DNA of 42,189 bases from an uncultured Acidobacteriota bacterium (GCA_903847195.1 CAINCZ010000119.1:1-42189), one strand, 5' to 3'; counted from the stretch's first letter, positions 16,860-24,977 are shown. The notes: generated by a model not told the origin, from the sequence alone. A program made the numbers and translations.

Positions 16860-17590
16860 GCCGCAAAACGCAAATCGCAAGCTTGTGGGTGATGCAGGTG
16901 CTGGTCAACGCCGCTTTGCTGGCGTGCCTGTGGTGGTGGCTTACGTGGCCCGACGCGCGCGCGTGGCAGGTAGCGGCGTCGTTCGCATCGGCGGCGCTGC
17001 TGGTGCTGGTTGCGCTCTGGCTGCACGGCGCCACGCTGGGGTACTTTGCCGGCGCGGACTCTCTCGCGCCGATCCTTCGCCGCGCCGTGCGCCGCGTTCC
17101 CGCGTTGCTTGTCTGGCTGATCGTGTGCGTAGCCATCCTGCTGCTCTTGTCGTGGGTCAGAGGCTTCCTGCCGCAGGCAGCCGTGCGTGCCGCACAGGTC
17201 AGTGGGGGGGGGACGCGCCAGGTGACTGGCGTCGGGCAGTGGATATTCTTCGCCATGCAGTGGGTCGTCGTGCCTGTTTTGATGTTGCCGTTCGCGGCCG
17301 AGATTGCCAGCGACGGGTTTCGCGGTTGGCGACCGGGCGCGCTGCGGCGCTGGCGGCACGGCCTGTACTGGGGCGGTTGCGCCGTGGCTCTCGCAGTGGG
17401 AGCTTATGTTCCTTACAAACTCGTGCGGTGGGTGCCACAGGTCTCGTCGCTCAGGATGGAAGCCTGGAGCATGGGCCTGCGCTTCGTCGTCGCTTACCTG
17501 CTGGCGATTACGGTGTGGGTTTTCTTCGCCGCCATTCTGGGCCGCCGTCCGCCGGCGAAGCCGTCAGCGGCTGCTGGGGGACTGATCTAA
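16856..17590 (+). CDS. Polytopic membrane protein of the macroglobulin operon
   Basis: A 244-residue hydrophobic protein with about five or six membrane helices (for example NAALLACLWWWLTW, LLVWLIVCVAILLLLSW, QWVVVPVLMLPFA, VVAYLLAITVWVFFAAIL). I do not recognise the family. The ATG at 16856 overlaps the macroglobulin stop as ATGA, so the two are translationally coupled. The 3' end runs 27 bases into the convergent SpoIID-like gene. Its position suggests an inner-membrane anchor or partner for the periplasmic proteins encoded beside it, but nothing in its own sequence shows a function. Confidence 0.8.
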   Translation: MSRKTQIASLWVMQVLVNAALLACLWWWLTWPDARAWQVAASFASAALLVLVALWLHGATLGYFAGADSLAPILRRAVRRVPALLVWLIVCVAILLLLSWVRGFLPQAAVRAAQVSGGGTRQVTGVGQWIFFAMQWVVVPVLMLPFAAEIASDGFRGWRPGALRRWRHGLYWGGCAVALAVGAYVPYKLVRWVPQVSSLRMEAWSMGLRFVVAYLLAITVWVFFAAILGRRPPAKPSAAAGGLI

Positions 17591-19282
17591 GTTGCCGGGG
17601 AGTCCGCGCTCCACCCAGCGCAGGACCTCCTGCTCTCCGTGCCGCTTCATCAACTGCCCGACGCGCGCGCTCGCCGCCGCATAGGCGCGGCGCAGTTCTT
17701 CCGGGGAGCGCGGCGATCGCAACTGGCGCTCCAGTGCAGCCATGGAGATCGTCGTTGGCGTGTTCGCCCGGCAGCGCTCCTGCTCTGCCACGCACAAGGC
17801 CACTCCCTCGCGGAACCAGAGCGGCAGGCCTGCCCGGGCGCGGCTTTCCAGCAGGATGTGCGCGAACTCGTGCCGCAGGGTGGACTCAAGCACTCCCGAG
17901 CGCTGCAACTCGCGGGCCGGTTGCAGGCGCACCACGCGACCGCGCGTGGAAGCCGCAACGAATCCCGGCTCGCCCGTGCTGTCGCGAAACGCAGCCACGG
18001 TCGGATAAACGCGCACCTGCGGACGATCGGTCATCGCCCATCCCGTGCGCCGCTCCACTTCGCGCAGGGCGCCGGTGGCGGTACTCATAAGCAGATGAGC
18101 TTCGTCGGGCGCAGTGGTGAGCAACTCGATATGGCTGTCGGCGAGCGCGCTCCAGCGCAGGCCCTGCGCCGTGAGGCCCGCCGCCGCGCCGGGATAGTAG
18201 TAGCGCAGAATCTCGCGGTAATCGTGCCCCTCGGTCGCCATCACCGTTGCGCCGGATTGGCACAGTCCGACGCCATGCCCTTGTCCGCGCCCGAAGAACA
18301 CCAGCCGATCGCCAAGATCGTTGATCTGGTAGGCGTCGCTGCGGATCAGCTCCCACCCCAGCGAGCGCCCCACGGCTAGTCGCAGCGAGGCCGCCGGCAC
18401 GGTGGTCTCGTAAGCGCCCCGCAGGAGCAGCGACTCGGCACGGCCACTGTTCGTGCGGGATGCGATCCGCACGCTCGCAATCTCGGGCGGAGCGGGCAGG
18501 CGCGCTGCTTGAAGTGCGGCGCTCAGATCCTGCTTGCGAACCTCGCCGCGCCATTCGTCCTTGCCAGCCCGCTCGCAGTAGCTGTCAGCCTGCACGCGAA
18601 GGTAGGGCGCGGGTGTATGGGCGGGTTGGAGCGCGTGGCCATCCTCGAGCGTGCCGCCGCAACTGCGATGGTAGAAGGTGGCGGCCGGCGCACCTCTGAA
18701 CCAGAGCAGTTCGCCTTCGGTATGCGCAGCCGCGTCGCGCCCGCGTTGCGAAATGGTCGTCAGGCGCAAGTCCTGGCAATGGGTGGTGTCGCAGAGATCG
18801 AAACCCTCGGCAGAGTGGCGTCCGCGAAAATGTACGGCATAGGTGCGTGCGGCCACGGCCAGCGCACTCAATGCCTGGTCTTGCCTGATCCCGCCCGCCT
18901 CACCCGCCAGCACGCCGGCAACGTACTCTTCTAGCGGAATCGTGACCGTCACCAGCAATCGTCCCTGCGCCGCGCGGATTTCCGCCGGTCCGCTGAGGTG
19001 GACGGCCGTGCCGTCCATCGTCAGGTCGTAGGCGCCGCTCAGCAGCAGTCGCGCAGTCGGCGTGTCAGCCAGCATCACGCGTGCGCCGCTGGCTTTGATC
19101 TCCGAGGTTGGCACCGGCTTGGGCGGACACGTCGCGCAGGTTCGCCACTGCGCACCGCCCTGATTGCTGATCCGCAACTGCATCGGTGGATGCTGCCACC
19201 ACAACCGCACGCGCAAAGTGCCGGCATGTCCTGACACCGCAAGCGATGTGAGCAACACGAGGAGGGAAAAGAATTGTCTCAA
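17564..19282 (-). CDS. SpoIID/LytB-domain protein fused to an HExxH metallopeptidase-like domain
   Basis: A 572-residue exported protein. I set the start at TTG 19282, two bases after the upstream stop, because it begins a signal peptide (LRQFFSLLVLLTSLAVSGHA); the open frame extends to 19648 only as antisense of the transpeptidase. The SpoIID domain (about residues 60-345) is clear: IPLEEYVAGVLAGEAGG with the catalytic-type Glu, then ALAVAARTYAVHFRGRH, and GRGQGHGVGLCQSGA near its end. SpoIID proteins cut or prepare peptidoglycan glycan strands. A second domain (about 370-572) has H471-E472-x2-H475 in LRHEFAHILLE and E492 in LWFREGVAL, a gluzincin-like zinc site. E. coli YfaQ (DUF2300) may be the counterpart in yfa clusters. 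It likely acts in the periplasm with the transpeptidase just upstream. Confidence 0.88.
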   Translation of the reverse strand: MRQFFSLLVLLTSLAVSGHAGTLRVRLWWQHPPMQLRISNQGGAQWRTCATCPPKPVPTSEIKASGARVMLADTPTARLLLSGAYDLTMDGTAVHLSGPAEIRAAQGRLLVTVTIPLEEYVAGVLAGEAGGIRQDQALSALAVAARTYAVHFRGRHSAEGFDLCDTTHCQDLRLTTISQRGRDAAAHTEGELLWFRGAPAATFYHRSCGGTLEDGHALQPAHTPAPYLRVQADSYCERAGKDEWRGEVRKQDLSAALQAARLPAPPEIASVRIASRTNSGRAESLLLRGAYETTVPAASLRLAVGRSLGWELIRSDAYQINDLGDRLVFFGRGQGHGVGLCQSGATVMATEGHDYREILRYYYPGAAAGLTAQGLRWSALADSHIELLTTAPDEAHLLMSTATGALREVERRTGWAMTDRPQVRVYPTVAAFRDSTGEPGFVAASTRGRVVRLQPARELQRSGVLESTLRHEFAHILLESRARAGLPLWFREGVALCVAEQERCRANTPTTISMAALERQLRSPRSPEELRRAYAAASARVGQLMKRHGEQEVLRWVERGLPGNLDQSPSSR

Positions 19283-19283
19283 A

Positions 19284-20183
19284 TCAGCGCCGCCTCTGCT
19301 GTGCGTAGGCGGCAAAGATCTTGCCCGCGATCGGGGCGGCACCGCCCGGACCCGTGCCGCGCTCCAGGAAAACCACGAGCGCGATTTCCGGCTTGTTCGC
19401 TGGGGCGTAACCGACAAACCAGCCGTGGGTCCATTGACCCTCGTCAGCGCGTGCGGTGCCGGTCTTGCCGGCCACTGGCATCGGACCCGGCGGCTGTGCC
19501 AACCGTGCCACGCCGAACGCCACTGCGGCCTCAAGCCCGCGCAAGACGGTCTCGTGCGCCGCATCGCCGCTGCGGCCCGGCAGCATGGCGAACTCGCGAT
19601 AGGCATGCAGCATGGCCAGAGGGGTGGCCCGTACGTTCTCGATTCCAATCGCCTGCATCTGCAACTGCTCGCGGGTGGCGCTCAGCGCAATCTGACCGGC
19701 GGCTTCGTGTGGCGTCAGCCCAGATGGGCCGGCAAACCCGGCCTTAAGAAACGCCTGGCGTAGTTGCGCGGGCGTCAGTCGGGCGGCCATCGTAGTGAAG
19801 TAGTCGTTGCAAGAATAAGCGAGCGCGCTGACGGCATCCAGCGCTCCGGTGTTTCGCGGATGGGCGCAATCGAGCCTGTGGCCGCCAACCGTGAGTTCGC
19901 TCCGGCAGGAGATGGCCGCGTTTGGCTCGACCACTCCATTCGTGAGCAACGCCAGCAGGGTGAACGGCTTAACCGTCGATCCGGGCCGGACTACACGCCT
20001 GGCCGCTCCCGCCAGGTTCACGGACGCCAGCACCCGATTCGAGGCAACGTCGATTACCACCACGGTGCCGCGATGCCCCTGCATGGCCTGTGCGGTCGCA
20101 CGCTGCAATTCGCCGCTCTGCGCAGGGGACGCGAGCGACAGCAGTGCCGTCAAGAAAGCAACGTGAACGGTTCGCACAAGCAC
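19284..20183 (-). CDS. Penicillin-binding transpeptidase domain protein (single domain)
   Basis: A 299-residue serine acyl-transferase of the penicillin-binding/class D beta-lactamase fold. All three motifs are present: S69-T-V-K72 in RPGSTVKPF, S124-C-N126 in YSCNDYF, and K240-T-G242 in VAGKTGTA. A signal peptide (residues about 5-23) exports it. The start is GTG at 20183 with only a weak ribosome site, so the exact N-terminus is uncertain. No glycosyltransferase or dimerisation domain is present, making it much shorter than a PBP2 or PBP1; it is nearer to the isolated transpeptidase domains. It lies two bases upstream of the SpoIID gene in one operon. Cross-linking of peptidoglycan, or a carboxypeptidase role, fits. 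A beta-lactamase role is less likely given its cell-wall neighbours. Confidence 0.88.
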   Translation of the reverse strand: MLVRTVHVAFLTALLSLASPAQSGELQRATAQAMQGHRGTVVVIDVASNRVLASVNLAGAARRVVRPGSTVKPFTLLALLTNGVVEPNAAISCRSELTVGGHRLDCAHPRNTGALDAVSALAYSCNDYFTTMAARLTPAQLRQAFLKAGFAGPSGLTPHEAAGQIALSATREQLQMQAIGIENVRATPLAMLHAYREFAMLPGRSGDAAHETVLRGLEAAVAFGVARLAQPPGPMPVAGKTGTARADEGQWTHGWFVGYAPANKPEIALVVFLERGTGPGGAAPIAGKIFAAYAQQRRR

Positions 20184-20502
20184 GGGCAGATTCTATGAGA
20201 ATCCGAGGCAAGACAGTAGCAATTTCCAGTCCGCTTCCGCCCCGCTATGCTCCCAACTTCCATCCGTACGGCGCGCGGGCTCCCAAGTAAGGGACCTATC
20301 GAATTAATTGATAGAGCCACCAGCCGCCTTGATACCGGCTGCCCTCGAATGGGAAATGCAGGCAGTTCGCAGCAGCAGCCATTCCAAAAAAGGCGATGTC
20401 CGGCGGTAGAGCGCCCGCCGCCGGACTGTATTTGCCGCCGTTCGGCAAACAATCTGCGGTAACATCTGCGGTTAATTCGGCTATTTTCCTCGAAGGGGCG
20501 TT
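20184..20502. promoter_or_regulatory. Divergent intergenic region with palindrome and direct repeat
   Basis: This 319-base gap separates the minus-strand transpeptidase from the tricarboxylate transporter. No gene is supported. An AT-rich near-palindrome, CTATC-9-GATAG at 20296-20314, stands out in GC-rich surroundings and could be an operator. Closer to the transporter, ATCTGCGGT is repeated directly at about 20452 and 20464, 12 bases apart. GAAGGGG at 20492-20498 is the ribosome site for the gene at 20503. Confidence 0.4.
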
Positions 20503-21498
20503 ATGAAGAGATCAACGCTGTTGGGACTGGTGTTGTCTGCCGTGCTGTGCTGTCTGTTAACCGTCAACTGCTTTGCGCAGGATGCCGCTACTTTTTACAA
20601 AGGCAAGACGATTGTCATCCTCGTCCCCAGTGCTCCCGGCGGCACTTTTGACCTGGTGTCACGCGCCATCGCCCCCTACGTCGAAAAGTACACTGGAGCC
20701 CGCACGCTGATCCAGAACAGCGCCGTGATCCAGGCGCAGAATACGCTCTACAAGGCCAGGCCCGACGGGCTGACCATGATCCTGTGCGGACACGGGCCGA
20801 AGGAGATTACCGCCCAGTTGTTCAAGGAGCCCGGGTTCAACTTCGATTGGACCAAGTTCACCCTGCTCGGCAGAATTCCCTCCAGTTCCACAGCCGTTGT
20901 GGTCAACAAGAAGCTGGGCTGGAAGAGTCACGCTGACCTGCGCGGCAAGCAGTTCTTCCTCGGTGAGAGTGCGCCGTTCTTTGGGCCGCTGTTTGCCGAG
21001 GCTCTGGGCTGGGACAAGATGAACGTCATTCCCGGCATGAGGGGTTCGGAGCGCTCGCTCGCCATGCGCCGCGGCGAACTTCAGGCCACCTCGGCCGGTG
21101 CCGGCCAGGTGCTTCAGGATGCCGACCTCATGCTGCCGCTCGTCGTCACCACCAAGGACGACAAGGGGTTCCGCGGCATCCCCGTCGTGAAGGACGTTGC
21201 CATCAAGGGCAAGGAGAAGTGGGGCAAGTGGGCCTCGGCGTGGGATGAAGTCATGTACTGGTCCTACTCGGCTCCCAATGTTCCGCAGGACCGCGCCGCT
21301 TTCCTGGAGAACGCTCTCCGCAAGACCTACAACGATCCGGCCTTCCGCGCTCAGATGCAGAAGCTGAATGTCGACCTCTCCGATCATTTCGTTGACGCCA
21401 AGGAGCTGAAGGAAATCACGCGCTCCATCGCCGACCTCACTCCCGCCGACATCAACGAAATGCACTACGTGATTTCGCAGAAGTACCTGAAGAAATAG
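20503..21498 (+). CDS. Tripartite tricarboxylate transporter substrate-binding protein (TctC/Bug family)
   Basis: A 331-residue periplasmic binding protein. A signal peptide (MKRSTLLGLVLSAVLCCLLT onward, cut near CFA-QDA) is followed by the family opening FYKGKTIVILVPSAPGGTFD, in which the PGG loop contacts the ligand carboxylate, and by RPDGLTMILCGHG. It captures an organic acid and delivers it to the TctAB membrane pair encoded next, driven by the ion gradient. Bug-family members bind citrate, aromatic or dicarboxylic acids, and amides; the ligand here cannot be deduced. A stem-loop immediately after the stop may raise its level over the permease genes, as binding proteins are needed in excess. 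Confidence 0.9.
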   Translation: MKRSTLLGLVLSAVLCCLLTVNCFAQDAATFYKGKTIVILVPSAPGGTFDLVSRAIAPYVEKYTGARTLIQNSAVIQAQNTLYKARPDGLTMILCGHGPKEITAQLFKEPGFNFDWTKFTLLGRIPSSSTAVVVNKKLGWKSHADLRGKQFFLGESAPFFGPLFAEALGWDKMNVIPGMRGSERSLAMRRGELQATSAGAGQVLQDADLMLPLVVTTKDDKGFRGIPVVKDVAIKGKEKWGKWASAWDEVMYWSYSAPNVPQDRAAFLENALRKTYNDPAFRAQMQKLNVDLSDHFVDAKELKEITRSIADLTPADINEMHYVISQKYLKK

Positions 21499-21509
21499 CG
21501 GACGCGGTG

Positions 21510-21535
21510 ACCGGGGCCGTGCGTATGGCCCCGGT
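21510..21535 (+). other. Stem-loop between tctC-like and tctA-like genes
   Basis: A perfect 9-bp stem (ACCGGGGCC at 21510-21518, GGCCCCGGT at 21527-21535) with an 8-base loop lies 12 bases after the binding-protein stop. No T-run follows, so it is more likely a partial terminator or mRNA-protecting hairpin than a full stop. Confidence 0.65.
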
Positions 21536-21600
21536 GTGCCGGTTCGTTCCTTGACGTTCGCAACTGATAGCCGGACGAAGTAAGTGAGGAGAATACGGGA

Positions 21601-23130
21601 ATGGCCGACGCTGCATTGGTCGCATTGTTACAATTGTTTACACCGTTCTATTTTCTGTTGTTCATGCTCGGAATTGTTTTGGGCCTCGGCGTGGGCCTGA
21701 TTCCGGGCATCGGCGGGTCCGTGGCGCTGGCACTGGTCCTTCCGTTCGCCATGAAACTGGATGCCGGCGCCGCGCTGCCGTTTGTCATGGGATTGGTCTC
21801 GCCAATCCTCACGTCAGACTCAATTCCCGCGATTCTACTCGGTACCCCAGGCGCTGCATGCGCGGCCACGGTGATGGACGGCTATCCGATGGCCCAGAAG
21901 GGACAAGCCGGTCGCGCCTTGGGTATCGCTTTCGTTGCTTCGGCTATCGGTGGAGTGTTTGGCGCAGCCCTGATCGCGCTCTCCATCCCCGTGCTGAAGC
22001 CGCTGGTGCTTTTCTTTAATACTCCGGAATTTCTGGCCTTGAGCATCCTGTCGCTTTCCGCCGTGGCCGTGCTCAGCGGCAAGCACGTTCTCAAGGGCAT
22101 CGGGGCCGTCGGCATCGGCCTGTTGCTTTCGATGATCGGCGCCGACCCCATCCGTTTCGTCGTGCGCTGGGACTTCGGCGTCTCGTACCTGCGCGAACCG
22201 ATTCACATCATCCCGGTTGCCATCGGCATCTTCGCCATACCCGAGCTCGTCGAGCTGTGCGCCAAGGGGACCTCGGTCACCAAGGTGCCCGTGCAATCGA
22301 TGCACGGCCGGTATGAGGGCCTTTGCGACACCCTGCGCGAATGGAAGATGTTGTTGAGTTCCTCGGCCATCGGCGCGTTCGTCGGATTCCTGCCCGGCCT
22401 CGGCAGTTCCGTCGCCACCTGGATCTGCTACTCGTGGTCGGTGATCATCAGCAAGGACAAGAGCCAGTTCGGCAAGGGCGACGTGCGCGGCGTGATCGCC
22501 GCTGAAGCCTCGAACAACGCCAGCGCCGGCGGCCACCTGATTCCGGCCATCGCCTTCGGCGTGCCCGGCTCCACCGTTGCCGCGCTCGTGCTGGTCGTCT
22601 TCTGGTCGGTCGGCATTACGCCCGGTCCCAAGCTACTCACCGAGCGGCTCGACCTGGTCTTCCTGATCGTGTGGTCGATCGCCCTGGCCAACATCATCGG
22701 CGCGGCCATCTGCTATGCGCTGACCAACAAGCTGGCGCTCATCACCACTATTCCGCCGCACATCCTCGCCCCGCTGGCGTTGGCGATCGTCTTCGCCGGC
22801 ACCATGTACAGCACCGGTGACGTGGGCGGAGTTATCCTGCTGCTCCTCTTCGGCATCCTCGGCTGGCTCATGAAGACTTGCGGCTGGGCGAGGCCGGCGT
22901 TTCTGCTAGGCTTCATCTTGGGTCCGATCATCGAGAAGTACTATTTCCAGACGACGATGATCTATGGCTATGCGGGACTGATGCGTCCCTCGGTGGTCGT
23001 CATTCTCCTGTGCGCCGTCGGCGTTATTTACCTGGGAATCACCATCCAGAGAAAGGCCGTCAATGCCACGTCTGGAGAACCAACCGAACCGATGCCGCCG
23101 GCTGAGACCGGAACGGTTGCGGGGAGCTAA
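21601..23130 (+). CDS. tctA: Tripartite tricarboxylate transporter large membrane subunit (TctA)
   Basis: A 509-residue inner-membrane protein with about 11-12 helices. The two internally related halves show the family signatures: GLIPGIGGSVALALVLPFA near residue 33 and GFLPGLGSSVATWICYSWS near residue 262, each a glycine-proline loop in the transport core. ASNNASAGGHLIPAIAFGVP is also typical. It is the main channel subunit for organic-acid uptake with TctB and the binding protein. AGGAG at 21587-21591 lies 9 bases before the ATG. It forms one operon with the genes either side. Confidence 0.93.
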   Translation: MADAALVALLQLFTPFYFLLFMLGIVLGLGVGLIPGIGGSVALALVLPFAMKLDAGAALPFVMGLVSPILTSDSIPAILLGTPGAACAATVMDGYPMAQKGQAGRALGIAFVASAIGGVFGAALIALSIPVLKPLVLFFNTPEFLALSILSLSAVAVLSGKHVLKGIGAVGIGLLLSMIGADPIRFVVRWDFGVSYLREPIHIIPVAIGIFAIPELVELCAKGTSVTKVPVQSMHGRYEGLCDTLREWKMLLSSSAIGAFVGFLPGLGSSVATWICYSWSVIISKDKSQFGKGDVRGVIAAEASNNASAGGHLIPAIAFGVPGSTVAALVLVVFWSVGITPGPKLLTERLDLVFLIVWSIALANIIGAAICYALTNKLALITTIPPHILAPLALAIVFAGTMYSTGDVGGVILLLLFGILGWLMKTCGWARPAFLLGFILGPIIEKYYFQTTMIYGYAGLMRPSVVVILLCAVGVIYLGITIQRKAVNATSGEPTEPMPPAETGTVAGS

Positions 23131-23133
23131 GCC

Positions 23134-23598
23134 ATGAGGAAGAAGATTCAGTACGCCTTAACTTGCATCGTGATCCTTGCCTGCATGATCGGGCTGTTCG
23201 CTGCGCGCGGCTGGAACTCGACGACCGCTCTCTTTCCGCGCGTCGTGGGCTTCCCCATGCTGGCGCTGGCGGTCATCATTCTGGTGATGGAAATCAGAAA
23301 CCGGAAACACGAGAAAGGTCTTGAAGAAGATGCGGAAGTGGAACTGGAAACCATGGCCGGCCGAATGTTCAAGTACATGGGCTGGCTGATCGGTTTCGTG
23401 GTCCTCATCTGGGCCATTGGCCTCGTCTATTCCATTCCCATCTATATCTTTGCCTACATGATGTTCGTGGGCAAGTACCGCTGGCTGAAGTGCGGAATCT
23501 ATGCGCTGGCAACGACCGCCTTCGTTATTCTGATCTTTGGTTACGTCTTTGGCGTGGCTTGGCCGGACGGTGCTCTGGTCGAACTGCTCCGGTCCTGA
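23134..23598 (+). CDS. tctB: Tripartite tricarboxylate transporter small membrane subunit (TctB, DUF1468)
   Basis: A 154-residue protein with four membrane helices: about 7-24, 29-51 (STTALFPRVVGFPMLALAVI, the conserved opening), a charged loop with many Glu (KGLEEDAEVELE), then two pairs of helices to the end (FVVLIWAIGLVYSIPIYIFA, LATTAFVILIFGYVFGV). This layout is that of TctB/DUF1468, which partners TctA. GGGGAG inside the end of tctA serves as ribosome site and only three bases separate the two genes. Sequence conservation in this family is low, so the call rests on layout plus context. Confidence 0.88.
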   Translation: MRKKIQYALTCIVILACMIGLFAARGWNSTTALFPRVVGFPMLALAVIILVMEIRNRKHEKGLEEDAEVELETMAGRMFKYMGWLIGFVVLIWAIGLVYSIPIYIFAYMMFVGKYRWLKCGIYALATTAFVILIFGYVFGVAWPDGALVELLRS

Positions 23599-23605
23599 GG
23601 CGTGC

Positions 23606-23631
23606 GTCGGCCCGCTGAAGGGCGGTGTTTT
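23606..23631 (+). terminator. Possible terminator after the transporter operon
   Basis: A short GCCC/GGGC stem (23610-23613 with 23620-23623) and loop GCTGAA lie 11 bases past the tctB stop and are followed by GGTGTTTT. An outer GTCGG/CCGAC pair (23606-23610, 23633-23637) could form an alternative, longer stem. It is weak, but well placed. Confidence 0.35.
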
Positions 23632-23639
23632 CCCGACTC

Positions 23640-23683
23640 GTCCCCTGTAGAGTAGTGATGCGGCAAGTCCGCTCACAGGGGAC
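23640..23683 (+). promoter_or_regulatory. Structured leader hairpin upstream of the TerC gene
   Basis: A 9-bp perfect stem (GTCCCCTGT at 23640-23648, ACAGGGGAC at 23675-23683) encloses a smaller GCGG-CAAGT-CCGC hairpin (23660-23672) and the sequence AGAGTAGTGA. It lies about 50 bases upstream of the TerC start. TerC genes are often controlled by the yybP-ykoY manganese riboswitch, but the conserved loop sequences of that RNA are not recognisable here, so a regulatory role is only suggested by position. Confidence 0.4.
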
Positions 23684-23732
23684 GGGTCTGCCTTGATCGA
23701 TCATCCCCAGGCATTGAGCAGCGAAACGGCAT

Positions 23733-24683
23733 ATGTTTTCAAACGAAGTCTGGTTCTGGATCTTGTTCAACCTGTTCGTGGTCGCCATGCTGGTGATCGA
23801 CCTCGGCATTTTCCATCGCAAGGCTCACTCCATCGGCTTTCGTGAAGCCCTCATCACCAGCGCGGCTTGGGTGCTGCTGGCGGCGCTGTTTGCCGTCGGG
23901 GTCTACTTCTGGCGCGGCCGGGTCATGGCGCTTGAATTCGTGACCGGCTATATCGTCGAGGAGTCGCTCAGCGTCGACAACCTGTTCGTCTTCCTGCTCA
24001 TCTTCCGCTACTTCGCCGTTCCCGCCAAGTACCAGCACAAGGTGCTGTTCTGGGGCATCCTCGGTGCCGTGGTGATGCGCGCGGTCTTCATTCTCGCGGG
24101 CCTTTCCCTGATGGCGCGCTTCCACTGGATCATGTACCTGTTCGGAGCCTGGCTGGTTTACACCGGCATCCACCTGCTCTTCGAGGGAGAATCCGACCTT
24201 AAGCCCGACGAGAACTTCGTCGTCCGCTGGTGCCGCCGCTGGATGCCGCTCACGAGCGAGGATGTTGATGGCAAGTTCTTCGTCCGTCGCGATCGGATCT
24301 ACGCCACGCCGCTGTTCGTGGTGCTGCTGGTTGTGGATGTGATGGATATCATGTTCGCCACCGACTCCATCCCCGCCATCCTGGCAATCTCGCGCAATCC
24401 GTTCATCGTATACACATCGAATGTTTTTGCCATCCTCGGCCTGCGCGCCATGTACTTCGCGCTGGCCGGCATGATGGAAATGTTTTCCTACCTGAACTAC
24501 GGTCTTTGCGCCATCCTTGTGCTCATCGGCGCCAAGATGCTGATCTCCGACTACTACACGATCCCCACCTGGGTTGCGCTGAGTGCGGTCGCCGTGCTGC
24601 TGGGAGCGTCGGTGGTTATCTCGGTTTTGTTTCCGCCTGCTGATAAGGACGGTGGTGCCGAGGCCGAAGCCGGGGGGGCTTAG
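23733..24683 (+). CDS. TerC/Alx-family integral membrane protein
   Basis: A 316-residue polytopic protein of the TerC family. Family hallmarks are visible: EESLSVDNLFVFLLIFRYF (about residues 74-92) and VVDVMDIMFATDSIPAILAI (about 204-223), each with the acidic residues thought to bind metal in the membrane. About nine helices are predicted by eye. Members such as Alx and MeeF/YkoY export manganese or load it onto secreted enzymes; tellurite resistance is the historical name. The length and the RNPFIVYTSNVFAILGLRAM segment fit the Alx-like branch. It is a single-gene unit with an upstream hairpin leader and a strong terminator downstream. The ribosome site before the ATG is poor. Confidence 0.92.
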   Translation: MFSNEVWFWILFNLFVVAMLVIDLGIFHRKAHSIGFREALITSAAWVLLAALFAVGVYFWRGRVMALEFVTGYIVEESLSVDNLFVFLLIFRYFAVPAKYQHKVLFWGILGAVVMRAVFILAGLSLMARFHWIMYLFGAWLVYTGIHLLFEGESDLKPDENFVVRWCRRWMPLTSEDVDGKFFVRRDRIYATPLFVVLLVVDVMDIMFATDSIPAILAISRNPFIVYTSNVFAILGLRAMYFALAGMMEMFSYLNYGLCAILVLIGAKMLISDYYTIPTWVALSAVAVLLGASVVISVLFPPADKDGGAEAEAGGA

Positions 24684-24715
24684 CCGAAGCAACCGAAGAG
24701 AAACGAGAAAAACAA

Positions 24716-24747
24716 AAGCGGCGCCGGTGCGCCGCTTCTGTTTTTTT
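24716..24747 (+). terminator. Strong, probably bidirectional terminator
   Basis: A 9-bp perfect stem (AAGCGGCGC at 24716-24724, GCGCCGCTT at 24729-24737), a CGGT loop, and seven T at 24741-24747. An A-rich run precedes it, so it would also work on the other strand. It closes the TerC transcript and isolates the riboswitch-controlled operon downstream. Confidence 0.93.
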
Positions 24748-24836
24748 GTTTCGTTCCGCCCGCCCGGCAACGGACTGCTGGGAGTCGTGGCCATTAGTTC
24801 CGATTGCGTTTGGCGGCGCGAACGTGATTCAATGCT

Positions 24837-24923
24837 TATTGAAACAGGGGTGCTCCGCTGTAAGGGGCTGAGAGATACCCTCCAAACCAGATCCGGATAA
24901 TGCCGGCGTTGGGAGTTTTCAAA
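24837..24923 (+). promoter_or_regulatory. TPP riboswitch (THI-box)
   Basis: The thiamine-pyrophosphate aptamer is recognisable base by base: GGGGTGC at 24847-24853, CTGAGA at 24868-24873, ACCC just after, then CCGGATAATGCCGGCGTTGG ending in GGGA at 24911-24914, matching the pyrimidine- and pyrophosphate-binding arms. The outer P1 stem forms from TTGAAAC (24838-24844) with GTTTTCAA (24915-24922). The receptor gene starts 55 bases downstream. No terminator is visible between them, so control by hiding the ribosome site is more likely than attenuation. It should switch the three-gene operon off when TPP is plentiful. Confidence 0.96.
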
Positions 24924-24977
24924 CCCAGTTGATGCGTGGTTGGCGCTCTCTTGTTTCGATTGTATGCAGGGGGCGCT

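Noticed and set aside
19283..19648. Upstream extension of the SpoIID-fusion protein by 122 codons
   Set aside because: This part is antisense-frame noise inside the transpeptidase gene; a signal peptide begins at the TTG at 19282.
23599..23732. yybP-ykoY manganese riboswitch before TerC
   Set aside because: A hairpin exists, but the conserved loop sequences of that RNA are not present; listed only as an unknown structured leader.
24936..24977. GTG start for the thiamine receptor
   Set aside because: It lacks a ribosome site, while the ATG at 24978 has CAGGGGG at a good distance.
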